A model generated the notes under the pieces. The model was not told the origin of the DNA. It saw only the letters and a program-made list of their open reading frames with translations, and made no database searches. This document shows positions 39,014 to 53,200 of a stretch of DNA of 64,000 bases, piece after piece. The translations under genes and the position numbers were made by a program. The stretch comes from Panorpa germanica (Eukaryota > Arthropoda > Insecta > Mecoptera > Panorpidae). The DNA lies in NCBI GenBank assembly GCA_963678705.1, contig OY783210.1, positions 21,453,331-21,517,330 of the forward strand. Direction: 5' to 3'. Numbering within the stretch: position 1 is the stretch's first letter; every line of letters starts with the position of its first letter.

Positions 39014-42000
39014 ACATCATTTCTTTTATTTTACTCATTCTCCCCGCCAATTAGTCCGGTATATCGAGATACTACTGTATTATGACCTGTATTTTACTAA
39101 TACAACATTAATGTAAAACAATTAAATGCCAAGACGTATTATTATATACTACAACTATCTATGTTACTCCCAGGCTGTACTTTAACCACATAATCCAGGA
39201 ATGCTTTCAATATCACGTGAAAATTATTTCATGTGCCTTTTGCCTGCGTGCGCTTCTTCACTAAACCTGATATATGTATGTGTTACATTTCAATAATATA
39301 GATAATACAGAAAACCAACGTAACGAAACGTAGTAAAGTTTGTTAGTTCTGTATTATCAGCTCAAGAATGTCAGATAACAAGTGCTGAAGCGATAAGTCG
39401 TCAAGTACATTTTGCAAATCTTATCACTAGCAACCAAACCAAACGTCGCCTGTGTTTACTGATTAAATATCAATATTATATAATACAAATATTTATTATG
39501 TAACATAAACATAGTATTTAACGATTTAACCAATAAATAATATTATTTTTACAAAAATTTATTTGTGTATTGTGTAGTGCATTTATTTTGCAAAAGACTG
39601 TTTTAAAAATAATGGCTTTGAGTAACTATCGTAGATATTTAAAGAGTTGCCCCTACAATATAGGCAACACAAGAAACTCCAGATTGTATAAAAGCCAACA
39701 CAATATTAATGCTTCGATCCATACAAATAGTTCATTGCAACTACTCTAAATTCTTTGTTATATATTTACTAATATTTTGCACGTATATTCACTTAAATAT
39801 AATACTTCAAAAATATATAAAAAACAACACGATCGCCATCTATTATACAAATCTCAACTAAACGTGGTACCGCTTGTCCTTAACGTAATGGTGAAGCTAT
39901 TCAAAAACTTTCCTAAAAATAGCAAAACATTTTGTATTCGGGGTTAAAAGAATTATTATCTTAAAAATAAAACAACGGGCAATAAATCGCAGCCAGACCT
40001 AGCATTAACAAGATAACACACAAAAAGTTAAAAGTCTGAACTTTGAAGATGAAAACAGACAAGAAAACAACGAGTCTACTCCCACTCCTCCAAGACAAAC
40101 AAAACTCGAAAAAAAAAACAAAGAAATAAGAATGACGTATAAATAAGAATAAACTATATACATATTTTACAGATACTGATAATAATGTCCTTAAAAATAT
40201 GTTGACTTGAAAATCAGAACAATTTGTTACATTTTTAATTGTTGTCACTTCGTGCGGTATGTTAATGCATATTCATCACAGCTATTCTGTAAGTATCGGT
40301 TATTAAATTAAAAAGCGACTTCTTTACAGAGTACTGCAGCTAATAAATTATAAACTTTTAGTATTCCGCATTCGAATCATAATGAGTTGTCAATTTAAAG
40401 GTAAGCGTTAACTAGTCATCACCGTATGCAGTTTTGTATGCCCGGCGCAAGCGGCAAAGAAACTAGACACGCTAAAATCACAATAGTAGACAAACTTCCA
40501 GAGGCGGCCTTAGAGGGTGACAAGCAGGGCAACCGCCCGGGGCCTCACATTCTCGCGCAAGAACCCAAGTAGAAAAATTCTTTACTGTATATGTATTTGA
40601 ATCTCGCGCCTCGCCCTATAGAAATCCCACTTGAATAACTGCATTCATGTACCTTAGTTAATCATCATTAATATTTGTCGTCTTTGTGCTTCTTTACTTT
40701 TATAACACTTCCAATATAATATTTTATTTCTCGTCAATTATCATCAAAAATACTTACTTACAATTTACATAAATTATACAAAGAACAAGTGCCTCGCAAA
40801 GTTCTGCAGCCCCGGGGCCTCGCAATGGCTAATATGATCTCAGAATAATAACACGATAACTCCCCTTCCATGTTTATACTATAAATACAATGCGTTCGAT
40901 GTTGACCAGTACACGCTTACCTTAATAAACGAACAAGTAATATCTTTCTTTTGAAAATGAGGTGAAAACATTAAATAAATAACCTGCTGGTTAAATAAGA
41001 CCTCCAGAATACACAAAATAATTTATGTTTTGTTTACTCATTACCTTATCTCTACTGATAAAAGGTCAGCTTTAGTATGTTACAAGTGATAGACAGAAAA
41101 CAAGATAAAACTGGTTCATAATTGAACCATTTTTGCATTATTTACGTGGCCATGTACCCATTTCTTTAAGATACAACAAAATTATCCGTGTTATACAACA
41201 TTTTAATTTCTTTTGCTTGACTGACAATTATTAGCAATGCCACATTTATCAATTTCCATTTTTTATATATTTTACAATAATAATTTTTGTTAGTAGACAA
41301 CTGTTTATAGAATAGCTGTATGCTATCATGTTTAAAGCTATTCTTCGAAGTAGCATTGTATTCCATTCGAACCAGTTCACCGTTCATTGTTCGGTGCTTC
41401 GCCTCTGAAGGAACCCAACGCTAAAGCAGCACACCCTTGGCGTGTTGAATGTCAAAACATGGTACCCGGAGATCCTAAATATGCGTGTCCCCTGGACGCC
41501 GCCGTCACTGCTATAATACACATAGTACGTAGTATTTATTAATATTTCCAGAGACGAAATTAGGATTTTATTAAACTGTCGTGGTAATAAAACTGAAGAA
41601 TAATTCTTAGTAGTGTTATTAAAGTTGCGTCTTATAAAATGCAGGCGTAATTTTATTTAGTAAATGCTTTAGGAAAGAAACCTCATGAGAATTACTGATT
41701 TTCTTTTCGTTCTTCTACACACATAGTCGCATAAATTCTTAAGATTCTTAAAATAAATATAAATAAAAACAAAACGAGTAATTAATTATAGTGTCATACT
41801 TTTAAAACTAATTCGATTCCAATCGACGCCGCGGCAAATTTACTTTTGGTTTGAGACAGTGTTGTCTTCCATTTCAGTTCCTGGAATTATACAGTTCGGA
41901 CCTGACGAGTGACATGAAGTTGTGTGATCTTGACGGTCTTTCAGTGACCACAACGATATCACAGCAGCCTCTGAATCTCCCTGCCCCTCAACAGTTCCCC

Positions 42001-42827
42001 CCTATCCACCCCCTTTGACACGTCTCGTCGGTTCAAGGCTGCGTCCAAGTGCCAGCCAACTATTTTAATTATTTGACCTTGCCACTTGGATCGACTTGAT
42101 GCGATGAGTCGATGACTATCTCAAACATCAACTCTTAAGGTATTATTACAAGAAAAATATCAATAAATATACAAATATAAAAATTCTCATTAAGGACCCC
42201 ACGGACCCGTCAAGCTAAATTACCGGACTGTTCGTAGTTGATAAATTTGGTGAGAGCTACAGAAAAGGTATTTTGAAACAGTGAAGGAAGACACAGAATT
42301 TTAATTCACAATTTAGAAGGGGAAGGGGGGGGGGTAGTAGTTTAGGGTCAAAATAAAAAAAAAAGCATATTTTCGATAATTTTTTGACGACACAATTAAT
42401 ATATAATTATTTCTTATATATAATAATAAAATGACATTTAAAGAATTCTTTGTTGAGTTTTCATAAATAAATGTCAGAGACATTGACAGTGAATCTCCGC
42501 AGACGTTACAAAAATTTTATTATTTAAAAGTAAAAAAAAAACAGACCAGAGAGTTAAAGACTTAAATCTCTATATCTCCGACAATTTTACTCCAATCGAT
42601 TTCAAATTTTCACACAATAAACTATAATATGTTATGCATTAATATAAATAAATTTAAAAAAATGAAAGAAAAAAGTTGAAACCTTACATACACCCCCTCC
42701 TCCCTCCCTTAAATATTACTTCCAACTAGTAGTGCAACTACAATATAGCAAGGGTGCGTAACGCACAAGAACACACCGCGTTTGTGAGGCACTTGTCAAA
42801 TAAACTGAGAAAGGTTTTTTTGTGTTG

Positions 42828-42865
42828 CATAAGGGCCCGATGTATCTATGCCAGCTACGCCACTG
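42828..42865. mobile_element. hAT-like transposon terminus (partial)
   Basis: Read on the minus strand, the end at 42865 begins CAGTGGCGTAGCTGGCATAG, followed by a GGGCCC motif. This closely resembles termini of hAT elements in many insects. I could not find the partner terminus, so only one end is claimed. Confidence 0.45.
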
Positions 42866-45800
42866 CTCTTAACACATATCTATTGGATCATGCACCAGTC
42901 TTCGTCACATACCACCTTTAGAACGGTGAATTCGATATGACACGTGAAAACTCTGAAGAGAATTCTTTTGTCTTTGTATTTCATTCATTTCGTTTGTACC
43001 ACCATGTGTTTCATAAAGATGAAGCTACTTCAATACGGGATGAGAGTATATAATTATACTTTTTATATCTTTATATAGTATAGACTTAGTAGCATTTTTC
43101 ATGGGTCGTTTGATCTTATACGGAAGTCTCATATTAATTAAATTCATGAACCCAGTTCAGTGATGATGAACTTTACTTCGAATTTCTTTTTAATACAAAG
43201 AAAGATCAAAGGTCGCGTTAAACCCTAATTTATCTTTAAGTATTTTCATTTCGTTTATATTGAAGTTGTATACAAGTTGTAGAGCAAGAGTTGGTCGATG
43301 CTGAGTGAACAAATATTGACAATTTTAATTAATGCTAATTTATTATTAATTTATTAAATGGCTGAGGGTGGTACCATTGCTTCTTATTAGTGGGGCTTCG
43401 TTCAAAAATTTAATAAATCCATTGTGAGGATATTTAGCTCTATGAATACTTCGACATTTGAAAATATTCGATTGAAATTAATTATTAATAAATAAATGTT
43501 AAATATTATTATTGGCTTTTAATTGGGAGAACCCTAAAACAATCAAAACCTAATTTAAAGATGGGTAAAATTTCTAGCGTTAAAAAACGAATCGACCAAC
43601 GTTAAGAAACAATAACTAAATAAAAGTATTATTTACAGAATATAACCAACTAATTCATACAATACGTTCAATTGCTATTGTTAAAAACGTATTCCGTTAT
43701 ATCGATCATCCTTATTCCGTAATAACACGTTGTGTTCCTTGTGTTATGAACATACCCAACGATTTGTTACATCAGGATGTTGCAGCCACAAGAGATTCAC
43801 ATGGGATGCTATCATACCAAATAAAGGGATAGAAATATATCGCTTTCTTGCTCGCACATCACTTGTCTATACGTACTTAGGTACAGTCAGTGATGTATAT
43901 AGCATTTGCATAGGTACTCTTATCGTGTAAAAGTTGATTTTGAAGTGTTAGAAACAGTGACATATAGTATTAATTTTAATTAAATGGATATATTAACATG
44001 ACTTAGACATTTTCGTTAAGCTAGCTCCAATGGCAAAATACAATTAGTGTTAAATCGTATGATTATCTAATTATCTAAGTTATGATGAGTATCTAATATA
44101 ACTACTTTGGAAAACTATCATCAAATATATATGCGACATGATTTCTAACAATTTAAATCTACTGTAGTTTAGAAGTAATCCCTCACGTGGATTCACTATT
44201 CAAATCCAGTAACACAGAAATACTATTCTTCACGTAAACACAATATAATAAATAGGTGCTATACATATATACAAAAGTTTGAAACAATTAAATGTGTGTA
44301 TCAACTAAAATTGCAACCAAAATCATGACCTACTGAAAAGTTTTAGTGATGAAATTTTAAGAGTAGGGAACACTCAATACTTCCAAGATTCCAATTCTAT
44401 AATTACCAACGTATAGTAGAAGAAATTTATGAAAATAAAATTGTTATAAAACAAAGTAAATTCTTAAACATAAAGTTGTACTTTTTTTGTTTATAACTAC
44501 TGTATGGCGTTGCCTCGTTGCCAAGTTTATCAATAAACATTTATTCATTTGTTAGAATTTGAATATAAATGGATTGAAATGTGTTATAAACACCTGAAAA
44601 GTTTTCCAATCAAAGACAGTGGCGAGTTAAGCACTGTGTTATGCAAGAAATCAAATATATCTTTCTCTAATTGTAAAATATTAATATTGACGATTAGAGA
44701 AATGTCAACATGCAAAAAATGAAAACTATCTGACCTTTATATTTTACCGGCATACTGACTGTCATTTTTCTAGTTTAGAAATGTTATAAGTTCCAGATTC
44801 ACATATTGTTTAAAACACTTTCAAAATAGAGTATTTGTTTAAATGATTCTTTAATTAATATCACAATAATAACTTTATGAAAATATTAAATGAAAAGTTA
44901 GGCTATTGTCAAAGCGAGCGGTCTTTGACACAGATTGATGTATAACTATAAAAACATGTTTTAGAAAAAAGTAAACTATTAAAATTAAACTTTAGATTCT
45001 AATTCACAAGCACAGTCACTTTTTAAATTTAAAAAACTACACTTTTAACACAAAAACATATTTATAAATCGGACAATCAAACTTCAATATTTAAACCTCA
45101 ATGGTAAGATCAATACTGCCAACTCAAGAAAAATATATTTAATCGTCGTGCCAACTTTCATTACGGAGCGGCGCGGAAATTAAATTAGATGCAATTTCTT
45201 GTTGTAGCAAATTATCGTCATTATAAAGTTTTTATACATTACATTAAATATATGTAGAGAACTAAATTAAAAAAAACTTACATGGCAGTATGAAATATCA
45301 TAAAAGTTAATTTCAACATTTTCTATTATCTTCCTCACTTTTAATTGTCTTTATATTTCTATTAACAATATTATTTACGCTTAATATTAGAATAATGTTA
45401 TTCCTCAGCAACATCTGAAAGAGTTGTTATTACTTTAATTAAACTTTAACTTTAATTAAACTTTATTAATAAATTAAACCACATAATGTACAATTGTGAG
45501 GCTTCATTGGATTATTATTACTGTACTGTATATATTAATTTATAGATCCTAGTAATCATTAAATAATCAGCAGTCCACGTTAATTATTAATAAAGAAATT
45601 GGCAGCAACTAATGAATTTAATAAATATTCTATATAGCTCTTTTAGGTTAAGTAAGAGTTGTTATGGACAAAATCCCTACTTTTATATATGTGGTACTTA
45701 CATTAATTTATTGCTCCTTGTATATAAATATATATATATTTCTGCTATTTGTCCTCATTGGCAGAACCTATAAACAAATAAAAATAATTGTACATAAATA

Positions 45801-47273
45801 TTATTTGTAACATACATTTTAATAATTGTTTTCAATGTAGTTTGACGTTTACGAAGCACGCTACCATTTAAAAACGAGTGTTACCAAAATATAGTGCGGG
45901 TAATTTAAAATATAAACTACGCCGACGACGCCACGATGCCAGCTTAATTTTTAGCGTTTCACGAAAACTCCTAAAGCAAAATAAATACAAATTACATGAG
46001 ACCGTAAAGGTCATTAATTGTTAGAATGGTAATTATTAATCAATCATGGTTGAGTAATTCCTTCAACCCATTTTATATAAATTTGAATTATTACAGAAAG
46101 AAAACCACGTGTTAAGTTTTGTTTGCATTTCTTTGGCATTATAAAATGTGTGTACATTTATATCTTTTTGTGAATGACAACAACAAAGCAATATTTTTTT
46201 GATAGCAACAATTATTGAACAATAATAATGTCCAGAATTTAATATTAAAAAATACTAGATTGAAGGAACTAGTATAAATAAAATTTACTACAAAATATGT
46301 AATTTTTGAAATATGCGCTTAAAAAATTAAAAATGTATTATTAATATATTTTTAGTAGATAATATATATAGCTCCCTACATTGATATTTTGTTTATAAAA
46401 ATATAACGATTTTGTTACAATGGCAGTATTTATTTTGTAGTAAATTTTATTTAATTTTAATTCAGACATTAACAAAGGCACAAAGTACACGAAAAGATAA
46501 AGTACATTTGAAAGTAGAACAGAGGAAACCAATAATTATTACATATAATATATGCATATATAATTGATAATCTACAAAAATGATTAATACAAAAATTAAA
46601 CTAGACTTTATAAATTTATTCTAATAAAAAATTAACTAATATCTAATTTATTATGCACTCATTAACAACGAATATGACATATAGTTTAAATATTTGTTGT
46701 TAATGATCCGTTGTATATTTATTTAGGATTTACTTAACTAACTCTGTTTCTAGTTCTATAAATCAATTTTAATTGTTATTAAATTTTTATGAACATTCAA
46801 TAATAACAATAGTTTATTATATAACACTGGCACAAGATGATTTTTTCGTTCGTATTTATATCTTTTTCAAACTAACTTCATAAAATAATTGTGTTTATAT
46901 TAATCAGAAAAAATATAATAAATTTTTAATATATAATATATACATTTATATTACACAAAGGTTTATATTCTAAAACCCGAAATATCGAATAAATTTTGAA
47001 ACAAATATAGTTATTACAGTAAAAAATGTATGTAAAACAATATTGATAACACCGTATGGTATATATCAGGGTCAAAATATCGCAAAAATATATAATACAG
47101 AATAGTGTTATGGTCCAAGTTTTGTTTTTCTGAATCGCAGACATATATACGCCCATATATGTAACGAACATTTAATTATTTATATATTAGATTAAATTAA
47201 TAGCTAACATTTATATTGTAAATTACAAAAAGTGAGCTACAATTTATGTTAAAATATGAATGAATAATTAAAT

Positions 47274-50200
47274 CTAGTTTTTCGAAGTAGGGGTAATTGT
47301 ATTTAGACTTGAATTTCGTTCATCTAAACGCATCCTACCGCCTATTAATTCTTTATAGATTTGAATAGCATCCTGGTTTGGTAAAGGATATGCACCAGCT
47401 GCTCCAGTTGGTACACTAGCTGCACCTCCAGCCATAAAAGGACTACTTGGATTATAAAAATTATTTAAATACATGGGATCGTTTAGCAGGGACAGATAAG
47501 TAGGCATGGGTGCTTGCATTACTTTGTTTAAATTAAAGTTTGGCAGTAAAAAGGGGCTTCCGGGTAGAAGGGTAGGTGGCGTAATCTGTGAATGAGATGT
47601 AGTTGAAATATGTTGAGTGGGCAAACTATAGCTTGCCGAACTCGTAGTGTTGTTTAAGGAATTCATATTTGGTTTCATACTCGGAGAAATTGATTGTGAA
47701 CTATGATGGGAATAGGGTGGCAGAGGAGGGTTCATTAGAGTTTTTGATGGGATCATATTATTACCTCCACGAGGTTTTTCTAAACTAATAGAAACAGAGT
47801 GCCCCTGGTGATCTCGAGGAGATGCAGAAGCTCTTGGAAATGAGGGTATAACAATACTATTACTCACATTCGAGTTAGGTTTACTTCGTGGAATTGATGT
47901 TTGTATGCCAGAAGGAGTAATGTAAGATTTCGACATGACGTTGTCCATTTTTGGAGCAATGTATGATTTACTATTATCAGATTTCGGGCTATAAAAATCT
48001 TTTGCCACTGTTTTACCATTTGAATTGCGCTTGTGCGCCATTTTCGGGGGAACATTCGCATGTTGATGAGCAGCTTTGTTATTAACGACGTTTCCTTGAT
48101 TTCTAGGTCCTACTAGAGTTATTTCCAAATTAGATCGTCCGTCCATCATATTATTATACACGTTAATTGGTTTGGTAACAGGATTTGCTATATTTGGTAC
48201 CCTCATTATTTCAACCACGGGCTTTTGCGGTGCTTTTACTGTTAAATCCAACACCTCGTTACATGTTGGGGGGTTCATTTGTTTCGGCGGCGTCGCCTTT
48301 TTATTTAAATAACGTGGAATGTTTTGTAATACATGTGGAGGCTGCATCATTATATCTTTAGGATTACCGTAAACAATTCTTTCAGCTGTAAACGGTGGTC
48401 TATTCTGAATTAACTTAGGCATGTGGTTGGAATATGGTGACGTTCCAGCGTACATCGACTTATGGTTTATCTCAGGAACTCCTATTATGTTCCGCTGCAG
48501 AGGCGGATTCATTGGCAGTTTATTATTTAACTCCGGTGTTACAGTAATAGACACTTTATCAGTACTCTTAAATAAATTAGGATTAGGTACTCGTGGTATG
48601 CTCTCCGATATTAATTGTAGCTCCGGCATATCACTAACGGGTGTGACTTCTAAACCAATCTGTTGCAACATTGCCAACTTCCGTTTCTTGAATGAATAGC
48701 TTGAATTTACATTATTTTGAGGTGTATCGAAACTAGATTTAAACTTATTTTGAAAGGTATTGTTTTCTGTTTGAACTGGTTCTGGTTTTGGAGGTGGATT
48801 ACTATCATCATCTAAATTAATGATTTCTGGAGTCTGCGGTCTGTATGGAACTTCTATAATATCATTATCCGAGTCCCCATCATTGTCTGCTTGCGTACTG
48901 GATTTAACGTTTGCTAGAGCGGAGATATTTTCCAAACCTCCGTCACTAGCTGAAATTATTGCACTATTTTTGTCGTTGGACATTACTGACTCTTCTGCAG
49001 TGGGAGTTGTTGCTGGTTTTGGGGTTTGAAGCCTCGGACTAGCATCTGAATTTGTGGAAACAGTTTCCATCTTTTCAAGAGCTGTTATAGGACTTACAGC
49101 GGTTTGAACTGGAGACTGCAATAGTTTTGATTTGCGGTCTGTTTTAACACGAACACTTCTTAGGGAAGATGTCTTGGTTTCAGATCGGGTAGGAGTCATT
49201 TTTCCACTTGGTATTACAGCATTATTTTGTGGTGGCGTCTGTAATAAATTAAATATGATATTAATTATTGAAAAGTAGAACAGGTTATTTAAATTAAAAT
49301 ATATACCTTTGTTTCATCTTTATTGTCATTGCCTACTTCTGCAGATGTCAAATTTGACGGAACATTAGTTTCACATTTATTATCACTATTTTTAGTATCA
49401 ACATTTACAGCGTCTTTATCACTTTTAACAATGTCTTTTATTTCTACATTTTTGTTATCATCTTCTAAGCCCTTCTTCATCTTAGTATCTTTAACAACAG
49501 ATTTTTCAATAACAGGAGCTTTAATTTCATTTTTCACTTTGTCCTTCACATCCTTTTTAACTTTTTCACCTCTGCAATCTCTTTTGACACTATCACAATT
49601 GCTTTTTGACACATTAGTGTTTTTATTGGCAGCGGAATTATTTAAATGTTTTGTCTTATTAACTAAATTATTTGTTTTATTTTTATTTGTATTTATTGTT
49701 TGTTTTTTATTATTTTCACTATTATTGTTTGTAGTTTTAGATGCTTTTGTCTTATTTGATTTTGACTGATCGTGATCCAATGCCAAAGGATCACGTCCTG
49801 CATTTTCCTTTTTATTTTTTTGTTCAGAACGTTCAAAGGCCAGTAATAATCTGAAAGAAAATTAGCTGCATAACTATTTGTCATTTTTTTACTGATAATA
49901 GATAACTAAAATAACAGTTTTACAACCGGATGTTAACTTCGGTTTCATGCGGCATCAACCATTTCATTTCTCAAAATAGAAAACACTTCTCATTCTGTAT
50001 CTTAATTTGATAAAAATTCGTGTCTTGATGCCACAAAATATAAATTTAATGGTAGACTTTAAAAATAAATGAGTGATAATTAAGATATTCAGGAATAATT
50101 AATATAAAACTAGTTACTTTTCGTAATGTCTTCGTGTGATGGTGGCAGCACTAGTGCTACCGTGATTTCCGCCAACTTCTTGAAAAATGGTTTTCCATTG

Positions 50201-53200
50201 ACGAGAAGCAGTTACGACGTCGTACCCACCTAATCGTTGAACGGTCGAATAAAATATGAAGAGATCCACTAAAATCATAATACAATTGTTTAACCAAATT
50301 AATAAATATAAAACTGAGATTTATTATCATTTCCTGTAACATACATTCTTTGTGTCCAAGAGATGGCAGTCGACGACTTATAGGAGTTTTGTGCTGCTTC
50401 ATGAATTTATTTACTCTTTCCATGAATTCATGTTCTTTTAGTTTAGAAGATGACTTGGAGGATACGTTAACTGCGGTTTTTGCGCTGTTGGACGTTGTTC
50501 TTCGACGTGGAGATGCTGGAGCGTTACATCGAAGACCATTTCGACCACCGGTTGAACTTAGACGAGTCTAAAAACATTTTAAATATTAGATATAGCACAT
50601 AATGCAAATTAATATGATGTTATATAAATGTTCAATCTAAAAATCTACCTTCTTAACAACAGCTTCAGCATTCGTTGATACTGAGCTTTCCGATTCGTTA
50701 GATTCAGAGCCTCCCGGAGAGATGCTACGTTTTTTTCGTCTTCCTCGAGGACGGCCTTTTAATTTTGGAGCCAAATGATTGCACAATAGCTCATGGGTTT
50801 CCAGATCTGGATAATCAAAAGTCTCCTACAAAATAAATAACGATTAGAATCTCATCAATACTAAATTAGTAATTTGATGATTACATTTTATATATTTTTG
50901 AAGGGTGAAATATTTACCTTGCAGAACAATATTCTGGTATTTTTGTAAGGAGCAGCGAAACCACCTAGGGCGGCGACAAGAGAGTCACGCAGCCAACGAT
51001 CTGCAACTCCTTCAAGGCGTTTGACCATGGCTCGGTAGCGGCAGTACCTGGAGAAACTAAGCACAACAACTGCTGGTCCTGCCGCATTATACTCTGAAAA
51101 AAGAAAGATGTCAATTTCTATTATGATACTAATTCATTAAACACAATTTATTAAAACATACTAGGGGCTGATAAATAAGAAGAATTGATACACAAATAAT
51201 ATTTTCTTATATGTATACCCTTACAATTTTTCTAAAGATAAATTAAAAATGCAATCTGAAAGCCTTGAAGTATTATTTTTATCTAGGGTTTGTCAGACCG
51301 GAAGCTAAGTCACTGATTTGTGTCTATACATTTTATTGTCTAGCGATATGACAGCTATGTTTATCTAAACAATTTAAATAGACATTCTGCATTCCAAACT
51401 TAAATAATCATATTTCAGAAGTAGTTTTGTAGTAAGCATATATTTAGCGGAAGCGTTAGGGTTCTCTCACAGTGGAACATACTACTTAATACCTTCGACT
51501 TTTTCAGTTGTAGTTGTTTCGCATAAACACATTTTTATCAAGAGCAAATAAAATTAAAAAAAGCTTAAAGAGAATTTGTGTATCATGAACTAGTGGAAGA
51601 CACGTCAATTTCTGTTATTCGTTAAAGAAATTAAAAGAAAAAATCATCGAATCTTTAGAACTGAGAAAATAAATCTTAATTATTGGAAATGATATCATAC
51701 GAATCAATGGACATGAGGAGAATAAATAAATAAATATATCACGTATATTTCAACTTAAAAATAAAAAAATGCTTAAAACAACAGAAAGGTAACGTAGCTT
51801 TGTTATTCAACGTCATAAAATATAGTATATCTTTGTGGCATTCCATTTCCGAGCACGTCATGTATAGAGCACATATTGAAGGCCCCACGAGGGGCAAAGG
51901 GGGATACCTCAGTGGTTAGTGGGGCATCTCTGTACAAACACCGGGCATCGGCTCACATCAGGGAACGTGGATTCAAAACATTCTTACATTGTCATACCTT
52001 GCAAGTCTTGCAAGTTATATGCTTACAAAAGTATTCTGAGATTTAATATATTGTAAAATATAATTTACATTTGAATAGTTTGTGCGCATTTGAATAGCGA
52101 GAATGTTTAAATTTATTTTGATTGTTTCTTTGATTATGACGTGTTGTAGTTGTAAAATAATAAAAAGTTATCGTTATGGGGATGATGGTATTTTGGAGAC
52201 TGACAGACAACCCTCGGTTAATTTTGATAACTACCAGTTAAATAATGACTATTATAGATATGAAGACGACATCAAAGAAGGTGATATTCTCGTGCCTCAG
52301 CTGAAGGAATGTGTCTGCGTGAATTGGAGAAATTGTGAGGGACGCATTAATGAACGGTGAGATATTTTGCACATATTCAACAAGTAAATAACCTAACTTT
52401 TGGAACAGTTTTCCTGTGAATCATTTAAAATTGACAGAATAGTTATTTACAAATAGAAAATGCTTTTACGTGAAAACATTCAATCTGTAATATATTATTG
52501 TTAATATTACTTCGAACTCGTTACCTCGTCGAAATATTGTAAATGAAATGAAAAGTCCTTGAGTGCTAAAAAGAAAATACCAGATGTACGCACTTTTAAA
52601 TCTAATCTATACAACGTCTAATAATAGATTAATTTATTTTTATATAAATAAGAAAGTTCAATAGGTTCGGCTAATGTAGTTTTGCTTATATGTCTACAAA
52701 CAGTATACTTGTACACATGAGAAATTTCTATATACCTAATAGGGCTCCACACCTTGTGATACAGGGTGTTAAATAATCACTCAATAATGCAACTTTCTGG
52801 TAGAAGAGTTAGAAAAATATACAAAAAAAAGCAACAAGTATTATACTTAAGGGAAACTTAGTAATCTTCCTTCTAAAAAAGTCTAAATAAAGATACTTTA
52901 ATACTTGAAACGAAACTGTGTTTTGGTCTAAATAGATTGTTTTGCTGCATAGCTTTAGTTGGCTAATTTCCCATGCTTCTGGACTGTGTATATCAAATAT
53001 CAAATGTCAAGCATACGTCTGTGAAAAATGACGCCACATTTAAAACAGTCAGCTCTTATTGATACATTATCTGTTGTTGCAACGCTTTCATTTTATTCTC
53101 ATGGCGATAAGCTAGTTACTCGAACATTTTTAAAGTAACAAAAAATTGTTTTAAATTTTCACGGTATTGTTTTAAACATCTAGACACATAATGAATATGA

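Larger units (their letters stand above)
37301..47273. other. Intergenic region between Chip and ARID5-like gene
   Basis: About 10 kb with no supported host gene. It contains a LINE-type fragment (38738-39013), a hAT-like terminus near 42851-42865 and G-rich/C-rich tracts (42317-42335, 42695-42715). GC-richer patches occur near 40495-40560, 41400-41510 and 41880-42060. The right end should include ARID5 3' UTR. Confidence 0.6.

Noticed and set aside
47864..49769. Plus-strand ORFs and a second minus-strand frame over the ARID5 last exons
   Set aside because: They are shadows of the long ARID5 exons; the hydrophobic 49323-49769 frame is the antisense of a Lys/Asn/Asp-rich linker.
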